Shown: positions 23,817 through 37,112, counted from the first letter of the stretch. The stretch: DNA of 64,000 nucleotides from Saccharum officinarum (GCA_020631735.1 CM036215.1:16146346-16210345), one strand, 5' to 3'. The notes: a model not told the origin generated them from the sequence alone. Program-made: numbers and translations.

Positions 23817-24548
23817 TCCACGGCCGCCCAATTGGCGCCGTTTTATTCTACTCTGCTCCGCTTGCAGTTGAATTGAACTTGTCTGCATTGCACTTTCAGT
23901 CCGTACTTTAAAACTCTTCATTTGATCTGTTCAGAGGCAATGTTCAAAGTCCTGAGAAATTCGTGTGCGTCCCTTTTGACGTTTAATCAATTGGTTCTTC
24001 CCGGACTGGTGCATGACCTACTCCTACCTCTCATTTATACCCCCATGGTTGTTCATTTGGAGTGTATTAGAGTGTGCTGGATATGTTGGAGTGTTAAGAC
24101 ACTCTCCAAAGTGCTCTAGGCACTGTAAGTGTTGCCACCGGGCTTTTGGAGTGTGTTGTAGTGTGCTGAAGATATTTGTGTGTTGTCAAAAAATATTATC
24201 GGTATTTGTATCTCTGTAAATTGGTTTGCTATAAAAATATATAACATTTGAAATAGATTTTAAAAGATAGTATTATCATTTGTATCTCTAAATTGTTTTA
24301 CTATAAAAATATATAACATGACTAATCTAATAATACTTATTTAATATCATAAATATTAGTATTTTTGTCTATATATTTAATTCAATCAAACTTGATATTA
24401 ACTCCTTAAAACACAATAATTTTGAGGCGAAACCAAGCCAGTACTCCTGATTTGTGGATCACTAGCACATCCAGGACCTCCGCGCGCCCACTCCCTATCT
24501 AAAAGACGTCGCCACATGTACTGGTTGTTTTGTAAACCATAGATGAAT

Positions 24549-24660
24549 CGGCCCTATTCGCTTGAGCTTATCAGCCAGCCATTTAACAGTGTTTTCCTCT
24601 CACGACAAATTAGCATCAGCATCAGTAACAGCCGCAGAAACCATCAGCCGAACAGGACCG
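24549..24660. mobile_element. Short hAT-like MITE (copy 2)
   Basis: Counterpart of 5424-5535. The AT-rich DNA around it (24050-25250) contains no recognisable gene. Confidence 0.5.
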
Positions 24661-25251
24661 AAAATGGTGTAAATCGTGACACAAGTCACGTGCGGCCGCT
24701 GGGGATTGAATTTATAACCTTAGGCCTTACGCATTTTCCTCCTTATCACTGCATCCATATTAACTTGTGACTAAATAGCTGACACATTCCTTTTTTATTC
24801 ACTTTAATAGGGAATATATATTGTAATGTATATTGCAGACCTTAAATTAATTCAAATGAAAAGAGTTTGAACCGGAAAGTTTTTCTTTAGACTAGTTTGA
24901 ATTGGAAAGTTTTAGAACTCTTTGAATACTACAACTTTATTTTAGGTCATTTTTTCATCCAATGTCAATTGAAAAATTCATAAAAATATTAAATTCAAAA
25001 TCATTAATTTTAAAACTGAATTTAGGGACCTTAAATGCTTTTTTCAAATGAAAAAGTAGTTAACTACAAAATTGTAGATCTTTTTAAGTACTACACTTTG
25101 GTTTAGGTTATTTATCCATTCAAACTTATTTGAATTTTTTTAAAAATAATTTAAAATTATTTATACTAGGGGCAGATGAAAACAATCACGTGGGTAAACA
25201 TATAAGATAATCATTTTATATAGAGTATACTCCACTAGCTAGGATTAACCA

Positions 25252-25624
25252 TATATATTAAGATAAGTAGATACCCATTTTGGTGCGTCGTTCCTACTTG
25301 TCAGACATGACATCTTCCTCCCCATTATAGTCCACTAGGCACTGGCCAAGTCATTTTATCTCACACGCGCCCAATATAAAAAAGTATTCTCCACGGCCGG
25401 ACAATTGGCGCCGTTTTATTCTACTCTGCTCCGCTTGCAGTTGAATTGAACTTGTCCCAAATCTGCATTGCACTTTCAGTCCGTACTTTGGAACTCTTCA
25501 TTTGATCTGTTCAGCGGCAACGTTCAAAGTCGTGAGAAATTCGTGTGCGTCCCTTTTGACGTTTAATCAATTGGTTCTTCCCGGACCGGTGCATGCACCT
25601 ACCTGACTTCTTCATTGAAACGGT
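25252..25624. repeat. Direct repeat X, unit 2 (copy 2)
   Basis: Counterpart of 6128-6500, uninterrupted. Unit 1 of this copy is 22472-22605 plus 23802-24055. Confidence 0.8.
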
Positions 25625-25931
25625 GAAGGCTTGAACGAAGCTCCTGGCTATGCTTATATATGACGCAATTTTGATATTCAAAACAGATTGATGTCCATTT
25701 AATTTTCAAATAAGGATAATTCAATTTGGTAAAATCTGTGTTTTCCGGTGTGTAACACACATTCTTCTGTTAAAACTTATATATTGCTGTCACCTACTCT
25801 GCTACTGCAGTCTTGGAAGCTGCCAACGTCACCCACGACACAGAAGCGGTGCATGGACCTCGATGCGGAGCACGGGAGCGAAGGCCCAGAGTGGGCCTGA
25901 GCGTTCACCAGCTGAAGCACGGTGGCGTGAG

Positions 25932-26037
25932 AGACTAGCTTAAGTATCTAGGGAGAGAAGGAGAGTTCATCAATTATCAATTACAGACTAGCTTAAGTAT
26001 CTAGAAAGAGAAGGAGAGTTCATCAATTATCAATTAC
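25932..26037. repeat. Tandem duplication of 53 bp (copy 2)
   Basis: Counterpart of 6808-6913. Confidence 0.85.
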
Positions 26038-26228
26038 AACAAACTTGTAACAGCTTCTCCTTGAACTTTCCTGTTCTAAAGAAACTTGTGCTATGCAATT
26101 CTACCCTCTTACTCCATTGCTTACAATTGCCTTTGTATAAATGTGGCAACAATGTTTTCAAAACACATGAATGAAATAGGAATGCATATGCAAAACAGAG
26201 GAATAAAACACAAATGAATTTTCTAGAA

Positions 26229-26332
<104 letters not shown>

Positions 26333-26851
26333 AAACCAATGGCAGGAAAAACACAGGAAGCAAGAAACATGTGGTTTGACTGGATGTTTTTCCCCATGAT
26401 TTTCCTATTCCTATGAAATCAAACACAAAAGAAAGTTTCCTATTTTTTTCTGCAAGTGATTCCTATGAGCCCCCACAGTCCTCAATCCATAGGAATAGGA
26501 ATTGCTACATTTTTTTCCTTGCGTTTTTCTACAATCCAAAAGGCGCCTTATGGACACTCTGGTCGAACAAAACCGGCAATAATGTGGTTTAGAAAAATAT
26601 AAAAACTATGTGTCATAATCTTTCTTATTACTTAAAAACTATAAGCACCAATAACTTCTGAATTATTTAGGTTGAGAACATATAATATGTTTAGATTTGA
26701 TTGGAAGAACACTTGTAATTTTCATAAATTAGGAGGATTTAATATTGTATAAGATATTAGAGGTGAAAGATATGCATGGAAAACCAAGCGATGTCAAATG
26801 TCCCAAGTATTTGTGATGAACAGAAAAGCTAGCGGTAATAGTCCAGGGGTT

Positions 26852-27746
26852 CACTACTAGAAAATAAAACTATAGAGATGGCCAAAAATCTAATTTCAGA
26901 GTTGGTAATGTAGTGTCCACCTACGTCTTGTCATCAGTGTAAAGCACAAATCACAAGCAGGCTATAGTGCCTACCCCTGGCTCATCAGCGGTGCAAAAAT
27001 CATATATTTTTTTTTCTTTGAAACTGAAAAATCATAGATTTCACAAGCGGGTTATAGTGCCTGCCATTTTTACTAGTTAGACAAAAAAAGACAAAAAAAC
27101 ACCCCACTGACTATCGTGGGGCCGTGCCCTTCGCCAAGGCTACTAGCCTGCTACCAGGCTCACTATTAAGCTCGCTACTAAGCCCATCGTGCTAGCATCC
27201 ACTAACACAAAGTCTATTTTAGGAGACAAGCCATTTTATTTAGAGAGGATCACAGGCACTGCCTCCCGAAATAGCGAGCAAACTTCAGAGGCGGTTGGTT
27301 TATTTACGGATTTGATATATAATCATCTCCTGATTAATAGAGGCGAGCCTCCTAACAGGCCTGTCTCTGAAAACGGGATTCATTTTCCGAGGCGGACCTG
27401 TTAGAGCATCTTCAAGAGTCTTTCTAAAATTCACTCTCTAAATAATCATTTGGAGAGTCATCTACATATAAATCGATTCTATATTATCCCGCTCTCCAAA
27501 AGTTTTTCTATATCTTATGTCCACTCTAAAGAGCTATTTTCGTTATCTATCTTTGGCTAGCGAGAAATCCAGAATAGATGATAACTATATTTAGATAGGC
27601 ACTCAAAAAAGTTCGAGGATATTTTTCCATCAAAATCTCTATTCTTAGCAATTAGGAAGGATATAGAGAGTTTCTTCGAGTTGCTCTTAAGAGGCACACC
27701 TCTGCTAAAAGGCTGAGGTCCATTCTAAAGCCCTTCTCAAGACCTA
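26852..27746. mobile_element. CACTA-like non-autonomous element, 3' end not found (copy 2)
   Basis: Counterpart of 7726-8620 with the nested MITE at 27404-27686. Confidence 0.45.
27404..27686. mobile_element. PIF/Harbinger-like MITE (copy 2)
   Basis: Counterpart of 8278-8560, TTA on both sides (27401-27403 and 27687-27689). Confidence 0.65.
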
Positions 27747-27911
27747 GAATATAATGTGCCCTCTTACTCACTTAGCCAGTCAGCCCCCTCTTTCTACAAC
27801 TCCCTCCATCTCTTCCTCAAGTGGCTCAATTGCCGCCACTCCCTTATCCCGTAGGTGCTTCTCGATCTCTCATCTCCCTCCGACAATAATGCTTCTAGCG
27901 GCTGAGGGCGG

Positions 27912-28768
27912 TGAAAGGATCTAAACGACTAGGGGTGAATAACCTATTAAAAATCCTCTAAAAAAACACAATCACTAGAGAAAAGTGGTTTTTGTCAAAT
28001 GAGACTACTTTTCCTAGCGTAATTCACCCAATGCAGGCCTTCTACACAAGTCTAGTAGCAAGATTAGCACTACTACTAATTCACACAAACACACAAGAGG
28101 CTAGCACTACTCTAGTTGAACTAAACTAGTCAAGCAACTAAACTCACTACTTAAACCAACCAAACTACACCTACAACTAGAGATCTACACAACTAAGCAA
28201 GCAACTACAAGTAAGCAAGTAAATGAATGCAAAGCACAAGTGTGAGATTGCAGATCGACCACCGGGGCAAGTGAGAGACACAATTTATTCCTGAGGTTCG
28301 GTTGCTTGACTACAACATATGTCCTCGTTGAGGCGAGTCTCTAGGTGAATGCACACTAACAAGCTTCTCAAGCTTGATCCACAAGTTGGATGCTGCAAGA
28401 ATGAACTCAATAAAGAGCACTCCAACTAGCCTCGAGCATTCCACTAGAGTTGCCCTTTCCAATCTCCTGCAGGGTAAGCACTAAACCCCGCACAAATCAA
28501 TCGATTCAAGCCATTGAACAATCACCAACATGATGCTCGAATTCCTTGCTGCTCCAAGACATCTAGGTGGTGAGATCCACCAACAGTAACAAGAAAACCA
28601 CAACAAATCGATGATCAAGTGCCAGGAGACTGCCCAAGAGCTAACAACACCCCTATTTAAGCCCCTATCACACAAACTAGTTGTTTAAAGCTTGCTGGTG
28701 GACAATTTTGGGGTCACCAGAAATCTCTGATGACCATCTGGGATAACCATTAGAGCTTAGGTTGTGAA
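27912..28768 (-). repeat. Old SIRE-type copia LTR fragment (copy 2)
   Basis: Counterpart of 8786-9642. It is interrupted by the solo LTR at 28769; sequence right of 33586 may be its continuation, but I cannot show that. Confidence 0.6.
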
Positions 28769-31700
28769 TGTAACACTTCAAGTGTTTAGTCCTTAATTGC
28801 ATTGCATTTGCATGGCATAAGCATAAGCATGCATCATTCATGTTTGTTATTTTATGTGATGCAACACATGTGATTATATTAGGGTTTGTTTGATTTATTT
28901 CATGAAGTACTTGATAGTTGGTGTAACAAAAAGGTAAGGTAGCCAATCATGACCTACAACACCTTAGTTATACTTAGGGTAACATTTGGAACAAAGTTCA
29001 TGTTGACCAAAATTACAAATTTGCCCTCCAAGAGAAGTTTGACCACCATTTGACCCTAGAAGGCTCTAGTTTGACCAGTTAAAAAGTCTAATTTAGAAAC
29101 CTTGCATGGAGGAGCAACCTTAAGCAAAGTTGTAGAGAATTTCATAAGGAACAAAAGTTCTAATATGGCCATCTCATGAAAATGACCAGAGCATGCTCAA
29201 AAATGGCCCACAAGTCAGCTTGAGTGGGAATCAACACTTAGAAAAATTCTAAGTCTGGAAATTGGACTTTTCAGTTTCACTGTACCTCACTTTAGCAACT
29301 TGTAACTCACCAACTAGGCCAAACCAGTCTTTGAGCCAATTGACAAAGTTGTTGTCCACACATAGCTCTACAACTTTGTCAATATCATCATCACCTGGTT
29401 CTCAATAGTTTAGGAGATATAATGCCTTGAAGTTAGGGTTTCAGTCGGCATAGTGACTGAAACTAAGTTTCAGTTTCATCAAGCACCACTTTGGAGCCTT
29501 GTAGTTTCAAATCTAGGCCGAACCAGCCCAAACCCAAATTGACAAATTTGTAGACCTCATGTAGCTCTACAAAATTGGTGTAATCCTCTTCGACTAATTC
29601 GAACCGGTTTGGGAGATAATCATCGTGGAAATCGCTCTGTCAGTCGGTCATTGATGTCGCCGATTCAGTTCGTCAGCGTCAGAGTGGCCGACCGACCACA
29701 GGGCCTCGCCGACGCGTGGGCATGCGGTGGCGACCGTACGCCGGTCCTGGCCCCACCGGTCAGCCCACGGCGCCTTCAAGACCGCCACGACGCGTCAAGG
29801 CTGCCTCCATTCCCTCTCCCTCCCTCGTTCGGTTGCAAAGCGGAGAAAACCGGGCCGCCATTGCCGCTCCTCTCCGGCGAAGCTCGTGCCCGCTCACCAC
29901 CGCATCGCAGTCCACCAGACCTCGCCAATCTCTCCGCCTCACCACACTCCATCTCCTTGACCCACCGAAGCCCGTGATTTGACTCGAGGTGAGCCGCATT
30001 TCCTTCTTCCCCATCTCCGAGAGGTCGCCGGAGCCCGCCATGGGACCTCACCGTGGTCGGGGTGCTTCGGGTCTCTCTCCGTCCTCCCTTCTTAGCAAAA
30101 TGAATCCGCCTAGCTGCGGTGAAGCTCGCACCGAGCCTAGACCGCACTGTGCATCTTCACCGGCGACGGCGCGCCGCCACCGGACATCACCGGGCGCCGC
30201 TCGCAGTGACAAGCCCCTTCCACCCCATCCCCATCCGTTCCACGAGCACCAATCGACGCACCGGGTGACGGAGAACACGAGGCGGTGTCCGATTGGCCGA
30301 GCGAGCCCTTCTCCGGCGAGCTCGAGCTCGTCGGAGCTCGCGGGTCTCCGCCTCCCCGGTCTCCGGTCGCTGACCGCGGGGGCCCGCCTGTCAGTGTCGC
30401 GCGCGGGCGGGAGCGCTGCGCGGGCCGCGCGCGCGCGAGTGTGGGCCGAGTTTTTCCGGGCCGGCCCAGTCGTCCGAAATGAAATTCATTTTTATTATTT
30501 TGTCACTGATTTTTGTACAAGTTGGAAAAATATAGATCTAGGGTTTTAATGATCCAAAAATCATGAGATAAATTTTATTAGGATCTACATAATGTGTAGT
30601 ATTTTAGAAAAATATGGATCTGGCATGAGATGTTTAAAGTCTGTAAGAATTTAATAGATCCTTTAAATGTGTTTTGGAATGCATGCAAATTTGTTAAATT
30701 TATAACTTGAGCTGTAGTGTTCCATAAATCATGAAATTTGGTAGGTAGGTTACTCTATGCTAGCCCTAGCTCTGGTAAAAATTTGGGCATCAGTGCTTAA
30801 TTAATTTCCAAGTTATAATGCTATCTTGTTATTCTAGGAAATACTTAAATGAATTTTTGTAATTTTTCTACATGTGCAATGTTCATATAACTTTTTGGAG
30901 AATGTCTTGGTACCCTAGAATGTCTAAGAAAAATATGAAATCTGTTGTTTGACACTTTTCAATAGGGTTTCCTATTTATGCAAAAATCAGCCTTATTAGC
31001 TTGTGAATTTTGTGTAGGGAGTTTCTGTGAATAAAACTTGTTCAAATTTTTACTGTGGTCTCTTTTTGGGTCAGAGAGTCCCCTGTAGTTTTTGTAGAAT
31101 TTTAGGAGTAGTTTATATATATGTTTGAAATTTCACTTAATTACTTAAGTAAATTAAGAAATGGGTTTAAATAAATATTCTAGGTGGGCACACCTTACTT
31201 TCTGGTGTTTTTGTGACTTTTGTGAACTTGTAGTAGTATTAGTTTGGTCTTAGAGAATGTTGGTCACATCAATAAATATTTAACCTTGGTAATTTAGGTT
31301 TTCTGGACAGCTAGTAGTAATTCTAAATTTGGCTTTGATAAAATTGGTTGCTGGAAAACTTGTAAATACCAAAGTTGGAGTAAACTTGATGAACTAGCTT
31401 GTGTCAAATTTTGGAAGCATTTGGCTTAGTAGTTTGAGAGTTACTATTGTTTAAAGTGGCAGTTCAAAATCTGCTATTCTCTGTGTTGGAGAAGACAGAT
31501 TCTGGAACTTGTGAAGTTTAACATGGAAAACTTAGGAGTTTCGAGTTGAGGTCTGAAAATGAATTGTAGTGCATTTCTTAGGCTTTCCAGATTGTCTTAG
31601 ATCATATCTTTTGGAATTGTAAATCTTCAGTTGTGATAAAAACAAGTAGCTGCTGTCCAGAATGCTTACTGTGGTGTTTTGCTGATTGATATGGTGTAAT

Positions 31701-33586
31701 ATCCTAAGACATGCTACTTTTGTAATTGTTAGGTGTTAGGGCCTTAACTGAGGATGAGCAGCTTTATCTTAGGTTAAGTAGATTAGGTGAGTACTTCTCT
31801 ACTAGAGAAGAGATTTGCACGTACTAGTAAAATAACTTGAATAGAGTATTTTATTCTGAAATGCATTTCATTCCGAGCATGTTGCACCCATTTATGCATC
31901 CATTATATTTATTGTGCATTCATGCAATAGGTGCACCGGAGGGGGTAACACTCCTCGAATTCGAGCCTGTGATTCCGGAGGAGGACCAGGAGCAGCAGGA
32001 GCCCGAGGATCCAGCAGGCGAAGGAGTGCCCGCAGACGACCTTCCTGAGTGTCCAGACCACCGGCCCTCGACTTTTCTGAAAGGCAAGCCCCGGTGCATG
32101 CTGAACCTACTGATTTATAAATTAATCTTGAGTACTTTTAATTGTTTACTGCATTAAGTTGTAGGAGTTATATGAAAACACTTGTTGCATTATACCTGTC
32201 CTTGTCCAGATATCGTACTGAATCCTATATTAGGTGTAGGCACGTGTCAATGCTTAGCCCTGCTTAGTACGGTAGAAGTCGGGTGATTTCCGGTCATCCG
32301 CGAGATGTAGGAAGGAGTCGCGAGTGGCTTATGGCTATCGTGATGGAACCATGCTTAAAAATGAAATCGAGACCGGACGGGAGTTCGATAGTACAGCCGC
32401 AAGACACTTCACGTCTTGGGTGTGGAGCTATGCCCGTCTGAGTCGTTTAAGGACCGATTCGCTGTACGTCCTTGAGTCATGTTGAACGCAGTCTAACACT
32501 TAGTTGGCCGGATAACCCGTTCCGACCGCGAAGCCGAGTAATGTGGTTCAGGCCGGGAATCGAATGGTAGGTTGCTTCTTGGAGGAGAGAAAGGATGTGC
32601 TTGGGGACATTGGCGTGAGACCAAGGGGGGGTTAGAGTCCCTATCACCTGGCAGAGTGTCGCCCTTGGGGTCGCGACATTATTCGGACCCGCGATTCCTG
32701 AATCATATGAAACGGTGGCTTGTGCGACCCTGGCAGGGGCCTGCGCGGTGAGTGTTAGAAATACCCCTCCAGCTGGATAGGAATTCGATTCGAATCGCCG
32801 TCGCTCCCGGTTAGTGAGCACTTGACTTGAGCAGCGGCAACGTAGAACTCATTAAATTAACTGGTGGTTAAGGGAATGATACAATGTTGCCATAATGATA
32901 TACCTGCTATGGATATAATAATCATGTTGTTTGATTATAATCAAGTGTATGTTTAGTACAGGTGCTAAGATAGATGACAGGTAAATGCTAAAAATAACTG
33001 CTAGTACAGGTTATAAGAGTTCCAATTACTCATGCCTTTATGCAAAATGTTATGTCAGCTAGCCTCTTGTGTAAGCCTTGCATAATCCTTGGTGTCACTT
33101 TATTTCTGGTTTTCGACGGGTAAGACTAGCTGAGTACATTCCAGTACTCAGGGTTTATTCCCTCCTGTTGCAGATGACATGCTTTATCAGGGATTCTGCC
33201 AGACGTGTCTCCACCCTGCGGGTGATGATGACTAGATCACTTGGGCGTGATCATCTTTATGTACTTTCCTCATGCTTTTGCGGGTTGTTGATCATCCAGA
33301 CTGGCAGTAGTTAATTAACTAGTGTGTGTTATGCTTCCGCTACTTTCAAACTTGGTTTGTAATATTTGCTACTCCGTGTGTGTAAACTTATTTCAGAACT
33401 ACTTGTGAAATGTAACGTACGATGTTGTATGTTGAATGATGCGATCCTGGTTGTAAGCAGTTTGGTTTGAAATCCTTCGTGATTTCGATTGACTACCGGG
33501 ATTATATGGGCTCAAGTTCGAAAATTTGAGCGCTTCGGTGCTTGTTTTTGTACTTGTGCTCTTATAATTTGGTCGGTTCTGTTACA
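28769..33586 (+). repeat. Long solo LTR of a Tekay/Del-type gypsy element (4818 bp)
   Basis: It runs from TGTAACACTTC to TCTGTTACA and is flanked by a perfect 5-bp target duplication GTGAA (28764-28768 and 33587-33591). No gag-pol is inside. A GC-rich leader (29640-30480) ends with a strong splice donor (CTCGAG|GTGAGC, donor at 29989), the same architecture as the LTR of the intact Tekay-type element in this window, although the sequences are different families. Very long LTRs are characteristic of the Tekay/Del chromoviruses. ORFs inside (29609-30549, 31837-32157, 32477-32821) are not recognisable proteins and I treat them as chance. Confidence 0.82.
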
Positions 33587-33591
33587 GTGAA

Positions 33592-34429
33592 GATCCGATG
33601 GCCTGAAAACTATCTCAAATTTGCAAACTTAGTGTTTGTTAACGGTAATTTCGTCATAAATTTGCATTGTCAAAACCGTCAACAAAACATCTTTTTTGGG
33701 ATAAATCAAGCAAAGTAGATGTATTTTTTATACAGATAACATGGTTTCACTTGTACAAGTCATTATTTGCTTGTAGGTGCATAGATGAAGGACACACTGG
33801 GTGTCTCTAGGCCAACATAGGGGGTCGGCCGACCACCCTATGCCCCCCCCCCCCCCCCCCCTAGTTCATGATTTGTGCATGCTCACTAGTTCATGGATCA
33901 AATCAAGCCGGTTAAATTAGTAAACATGGCTGTTATTGAACTGATTAGAAAAATATGATAATGATATATTAATTGCTGTTGACAGCTAAATTTGGTAAAT
34001 TAGAGGTACGAATTATGTGATACCTTGGCCGAATGATTGTATGTGCTATGGTTAGCAGCAAAATTTATTGTAACATGCAGGTCTAGGATTCATCGTGCTG
34101 GTTGCAGACTTGCAGGTTGCAGCAATCAGAATTGCAATCGGAAGACAGACATGTTGGAAAGGAGCGTTTATTCAGGGAAGAAAGATATTACATAGTGCTG
34201 GACGATTATATGGAAAAACGAGTTAGTAAACATATCTGTCTCTTGATCGACCACAAGATCAAACTCCAAATCATCCTATATAATTTAGGGTTGAGGCTAG
34301 TAGAGTGTAAATCCAACATCTTAAAAAACCAGAAGCAAATATACTCTTTTTATTTTTATGTTTGTTTCATATTTAGGTTAGAAGATATGTTTTACTAGTT
34401 TGCCAATAAACCAGTGGAGCGCTCTAGCG
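33592..34429. other. Intergenic stretch with a 19-base C run
   Basis: Nothing coding is recognisable. A run of 19 C at 33843-33861 is a likely length-error site. The 98-aa ORF at 34102-34398 has no known domain. Confidence 0.6.
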
Positions 34430-35410
34430 AATTAGAGTACTTTTTTCCATCTACTAGGTTAGTAGATATTCCCTCTATTCCAAAATAGAATTCATTCCAA
34501 CTTTCTTGGAGAGTCAAAACATCTAAATTAAAGTTTGGTCAAAATTATCGAGAAAATTACAAAGTTATGACATCAAATAAGTACTACTATGACAATATAA
34601 TTAATGAAGAATCTAATGATACTTAGTTGGCACCATAAATGTCATTATTTTATTATATAAATTTGGCCTGAGATGCTTTAACTCTTCGAGAAAGTTAAAA
34701 TGACTTATAATTTGGAATGGAGGGAGTATGGTTTACTCAAACTAGAAAAATATAGTGTGATGTAGCACCAGAAGGAGGAGGTAGCTAGAACTGATGATCA
34801 AGTGCCGTTTGTGTTGACAACGTGGTACACACGCATGCATGCATGGATGAGACTACGAGAGGGTCCAAAGCTGACCAACTGAGAGGTCAACCAATCAGTA
34901 TCTTGTTCGACTTCCAGTAGTCTGCTATAGCCTATAGCCTAGCCAAACCCTTTCTCACCGCTGCTGGGTTCCCATTTCCCAACCCAACGTCGGTGAGACG
35001 AAGACGCAGTGCGCGCTCAGAGACTTGAAGTAAACCAACGTCGTCTTCCTATATCTACTAACCATTAATCAACAACAAAGACTGGACTTAACCATGCACG
35101 CAGCAGGGTCGTCGGTCGTCCAGCAAATATTCTCACTGGCTTGGAGATCATATTTGATTTTCGCCGTCGGTCAATATCAGCAGCACCCATATCGTATAGC
35201 GGACGTAGGTGCAGCTGCACGTAAGATCCAGGATTACTGAAGATTACTCTTCTGCTTGTCGATTGACGATTTCATTCATTTCTCCTTCAGTCACGTGTTG
35301 TAGACAGCAGAAATAAATTTTGCTTATGACTGGACGACGTGTACTTCAAGAAAGCGAGACTGTCAAACTTGTTGCTTCCACGCAGTAGCTCTGAAGAACG
35401 ACGTCGGTAC
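34430..35410. repeat. Locus repeat, unit A
   Basis: Non-coding segment sharing ordered blocks with 57785-58265 (B) and 60330-61070 (C): GGTCCAAAGCTGACCA, GTATCTTGTTCGACTTCCAG, CCAGCAAATATTCTCACTGG, AAATAAATTTTGCTTA, GAGACTGTCAAACTTG. The start in A is split by a Stowaway MITE. All three have the same orientation. It looks like an old segmental duplication, not a transposon with ends. Confidence 0.75.
34469..34726. mobile_element. Stowaway-like MITE (258 bp)
   Basis: TA on both sides (34467-34468 and 34727-34728). The ends are inverted repeats: TTCCCTCTATTCCAAAATAG at the left and, on the opposite strand at the right, CTCCCTCCATTCCAAATTAT. This is the Tc1/mariner-derived Stowaway type (CTCCCTC ends, TA target). 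Confidence 0.88.
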
Positions 35411-36164
35411 GCGGTTCTGAGCTGCTAGAACCACGTACACGTCCACAGGATTTTGGAAACTACTAATAACGACCCGTTGGAATCTTGAATGCATATATAC
35501 CGGCCGGTGCGTCGTGACGGTGATAGGTTGCAATTCTTCTGCTTTGGCGTGCGCAATTCAGAGCAGCAGCAGCAGAGAGAGAAATCTGGCACAAACACCT
35601 TTCGTCATGGTCTGTTGTAGTAATATAGCTTCCCTCTGATCACAGGTCATCATGTAAACAAGGGGAATCATTCGTCCTTGGCTTTGACCAACATTAGCGA
35701 GACTTTAATTCACGTCCTTAAGTTCAGTTTAGATCTAACTCTTCACGATGGCGCACCGGGGAATCATACCTAGCTAGTCCTTATCTATGACCAATATTCA
35801 CGAGATATTTGAACAAGAGCAAGTCACTTTTATTCACGTGCTTCAGTTCAGTTTGGAACTAATTATTATTTTCAAATTTGTGTTGCAGCCAGTAGAGGCA
35901 CATACCAAGGAGCTGTCTGATGAAGCATAGCTACCCCGTTTTATTATGTAAGTCTGTGTACAGAGAGCACTGCCTTATTTATGTAATCAAGGGGCAGCTT
36001 GGGTAGTACTACATCTGCTCATAGCGGTCACATCTTTCCTCACATTATGTGTTAGCGTGGATCGGTCTTGTAAAACTTCCCGGGCAGGATGTACAGATTT
36101 GATGATTATATCTGTATGATTTGTTCAATACACTATTAAGCTTCATCTCAATAAATATTGTGAA
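35411..36164. other. Low-repeat intergenic DNA
   Basis: No ORF of note. A weak internal duplication (about 35680-35745 and 35785-35865) shares TTAGTTCAG-type words. A sequence at 35882-35929 (TTGTGTTGCAG followed by 13 sense codons and TAG) looks like a splice acceptor with a short terminal exon on the plus strand, but nothing upstream supports a gene. Confidence 0.4.
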
Positions 36165-36402
36165 ACACAATAACATTGCTGGATGCAAGAATGTACCGGT
36201 GGTGAAGAAATGGTCATCAACGCCGGATCAAACTATTTACCGGCGGTGAACTAGTAGTCATCACCATCGGGTTAATGCATGACTTGACATTGATCAATTG
36301 CTCATCACCATTGGATTGCACCACTGGCCGATGGTGACCAAATGCTCATCACGGCATGAGTGCAACTCTAACCGATGGTGAGCCCATCACCAACGGAACA
36401 TG
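36165..36402. repeat. Left half of an older repeat split by the CACTA element
   Basis: Words such as ACCGGCGGTGA, TCATCACCAT and ACCGATGGTGA recur on both strands here and again at 57583-57775 on the other side of the CACTA element. They look like subterminal repeats of another small element into which the large one jumped. Its own ends are not visible. Confidence 0.45.
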
Positions 36403-36417
36403 CACTACTGGATTCAG

Positions 36418-37112
36418 GCGCTTTGCCGAGTGCCTAATACACTCGGCAAAGGCTATTATGCCCTCGGCAAAACCTTTGCCGAGTGTAGCACTCGGCAAAG
36501 AGCCTCCGGTAAAAAATGCGTCGGCAAAGAATTCTTTGCCGAGCGCCTTTTATCGGGCACTCGGCAAAGACTTTGCCGAGTGCAAACCCGGCTCTCGGCA
36601 AAGAAAAGTGACTGTGACGGCGCCGGTTCTGTCAGCGCATGCTTTGCCGAGTGTCATGTTAGAGGCACTCGGCAAAGATTTTTTAATTTTTTTTCATAAT
36701 TTCTTTGCCGAGTGCCCTGTCAGGGAGACACTCGGCAAAGATTTTTTAATTTTTTTTCGTAATTTCTTTGCCGAGCGCCCTGTTGGGGAGGCGCTTGGCA
36801 AAGATTTTTTATTTTTTTTTCGTGAATTCTTTGCCGAGTGCCCTGTCAGAGAGGCGCTCGGCAAAGATTTTTTAATTTTTTTTTCCGTAATTTATTTGCC
36901 GAGTGCCTTATCGGAGAGGCACTCGGCAAAGATTTTTTAAATTTTTTTCATAATTTCTTTGCCGAGTGCCCTATCAGGGAGGCACTCGACAAAGATTTTT
37001 TAATTTTTTTTTTGTAATTTCTTTGCCGAGTGCCCTAGACCTGGCACTCGGCAAAGCTGGGAATTCTGCCAGCTTTGCCGAGTGCCCTGGCGCTGGCACT
37101 CGGCAAAGCTGG
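36418..37112. repeat. Left subterminal repeats of the CACTA element, with a 64-bp tandem array
   Basis: Inverted pairs of CTTTGCCGAGTGC and GCACTCGGCAAAG fill the region. From 36642 units repeat every 61-64 bp (starts 36642, 36703, 36766, 36829, 36893, 36957, 37021). Each unit is a stem of the two motifs around CCTGTCAGGGAGG-like loops, followed by a T-rich spacer. The 194-aa ORF across it is an artefact. Confidence 0.93.

Noticed and set aside
29609..30549. 122- and 186-aa plus-strand ORFs
   Set aside because: GC-rich leader of a solo LTR; overlapping ORFs in other frames are just as long and none has a domain.
33843..33861. C run as a functional quadruplex site
   Set aside because: A single 19-base homopolymer without flanking G/C-run structure; most likely a slippage or sequencing-error site.
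36356..36940. 194-aa plus-strand ORF in the CACTA left end
   Set aside because: It translates the 64-bp subterminal array; the repeated peptide reflects DNA motif, not protein.
36642..37085. CRISPR-like repeat array
   Set aside because: Units are tandem with near-identical spacers and lie in the end of a CACTA element in plant DNA.
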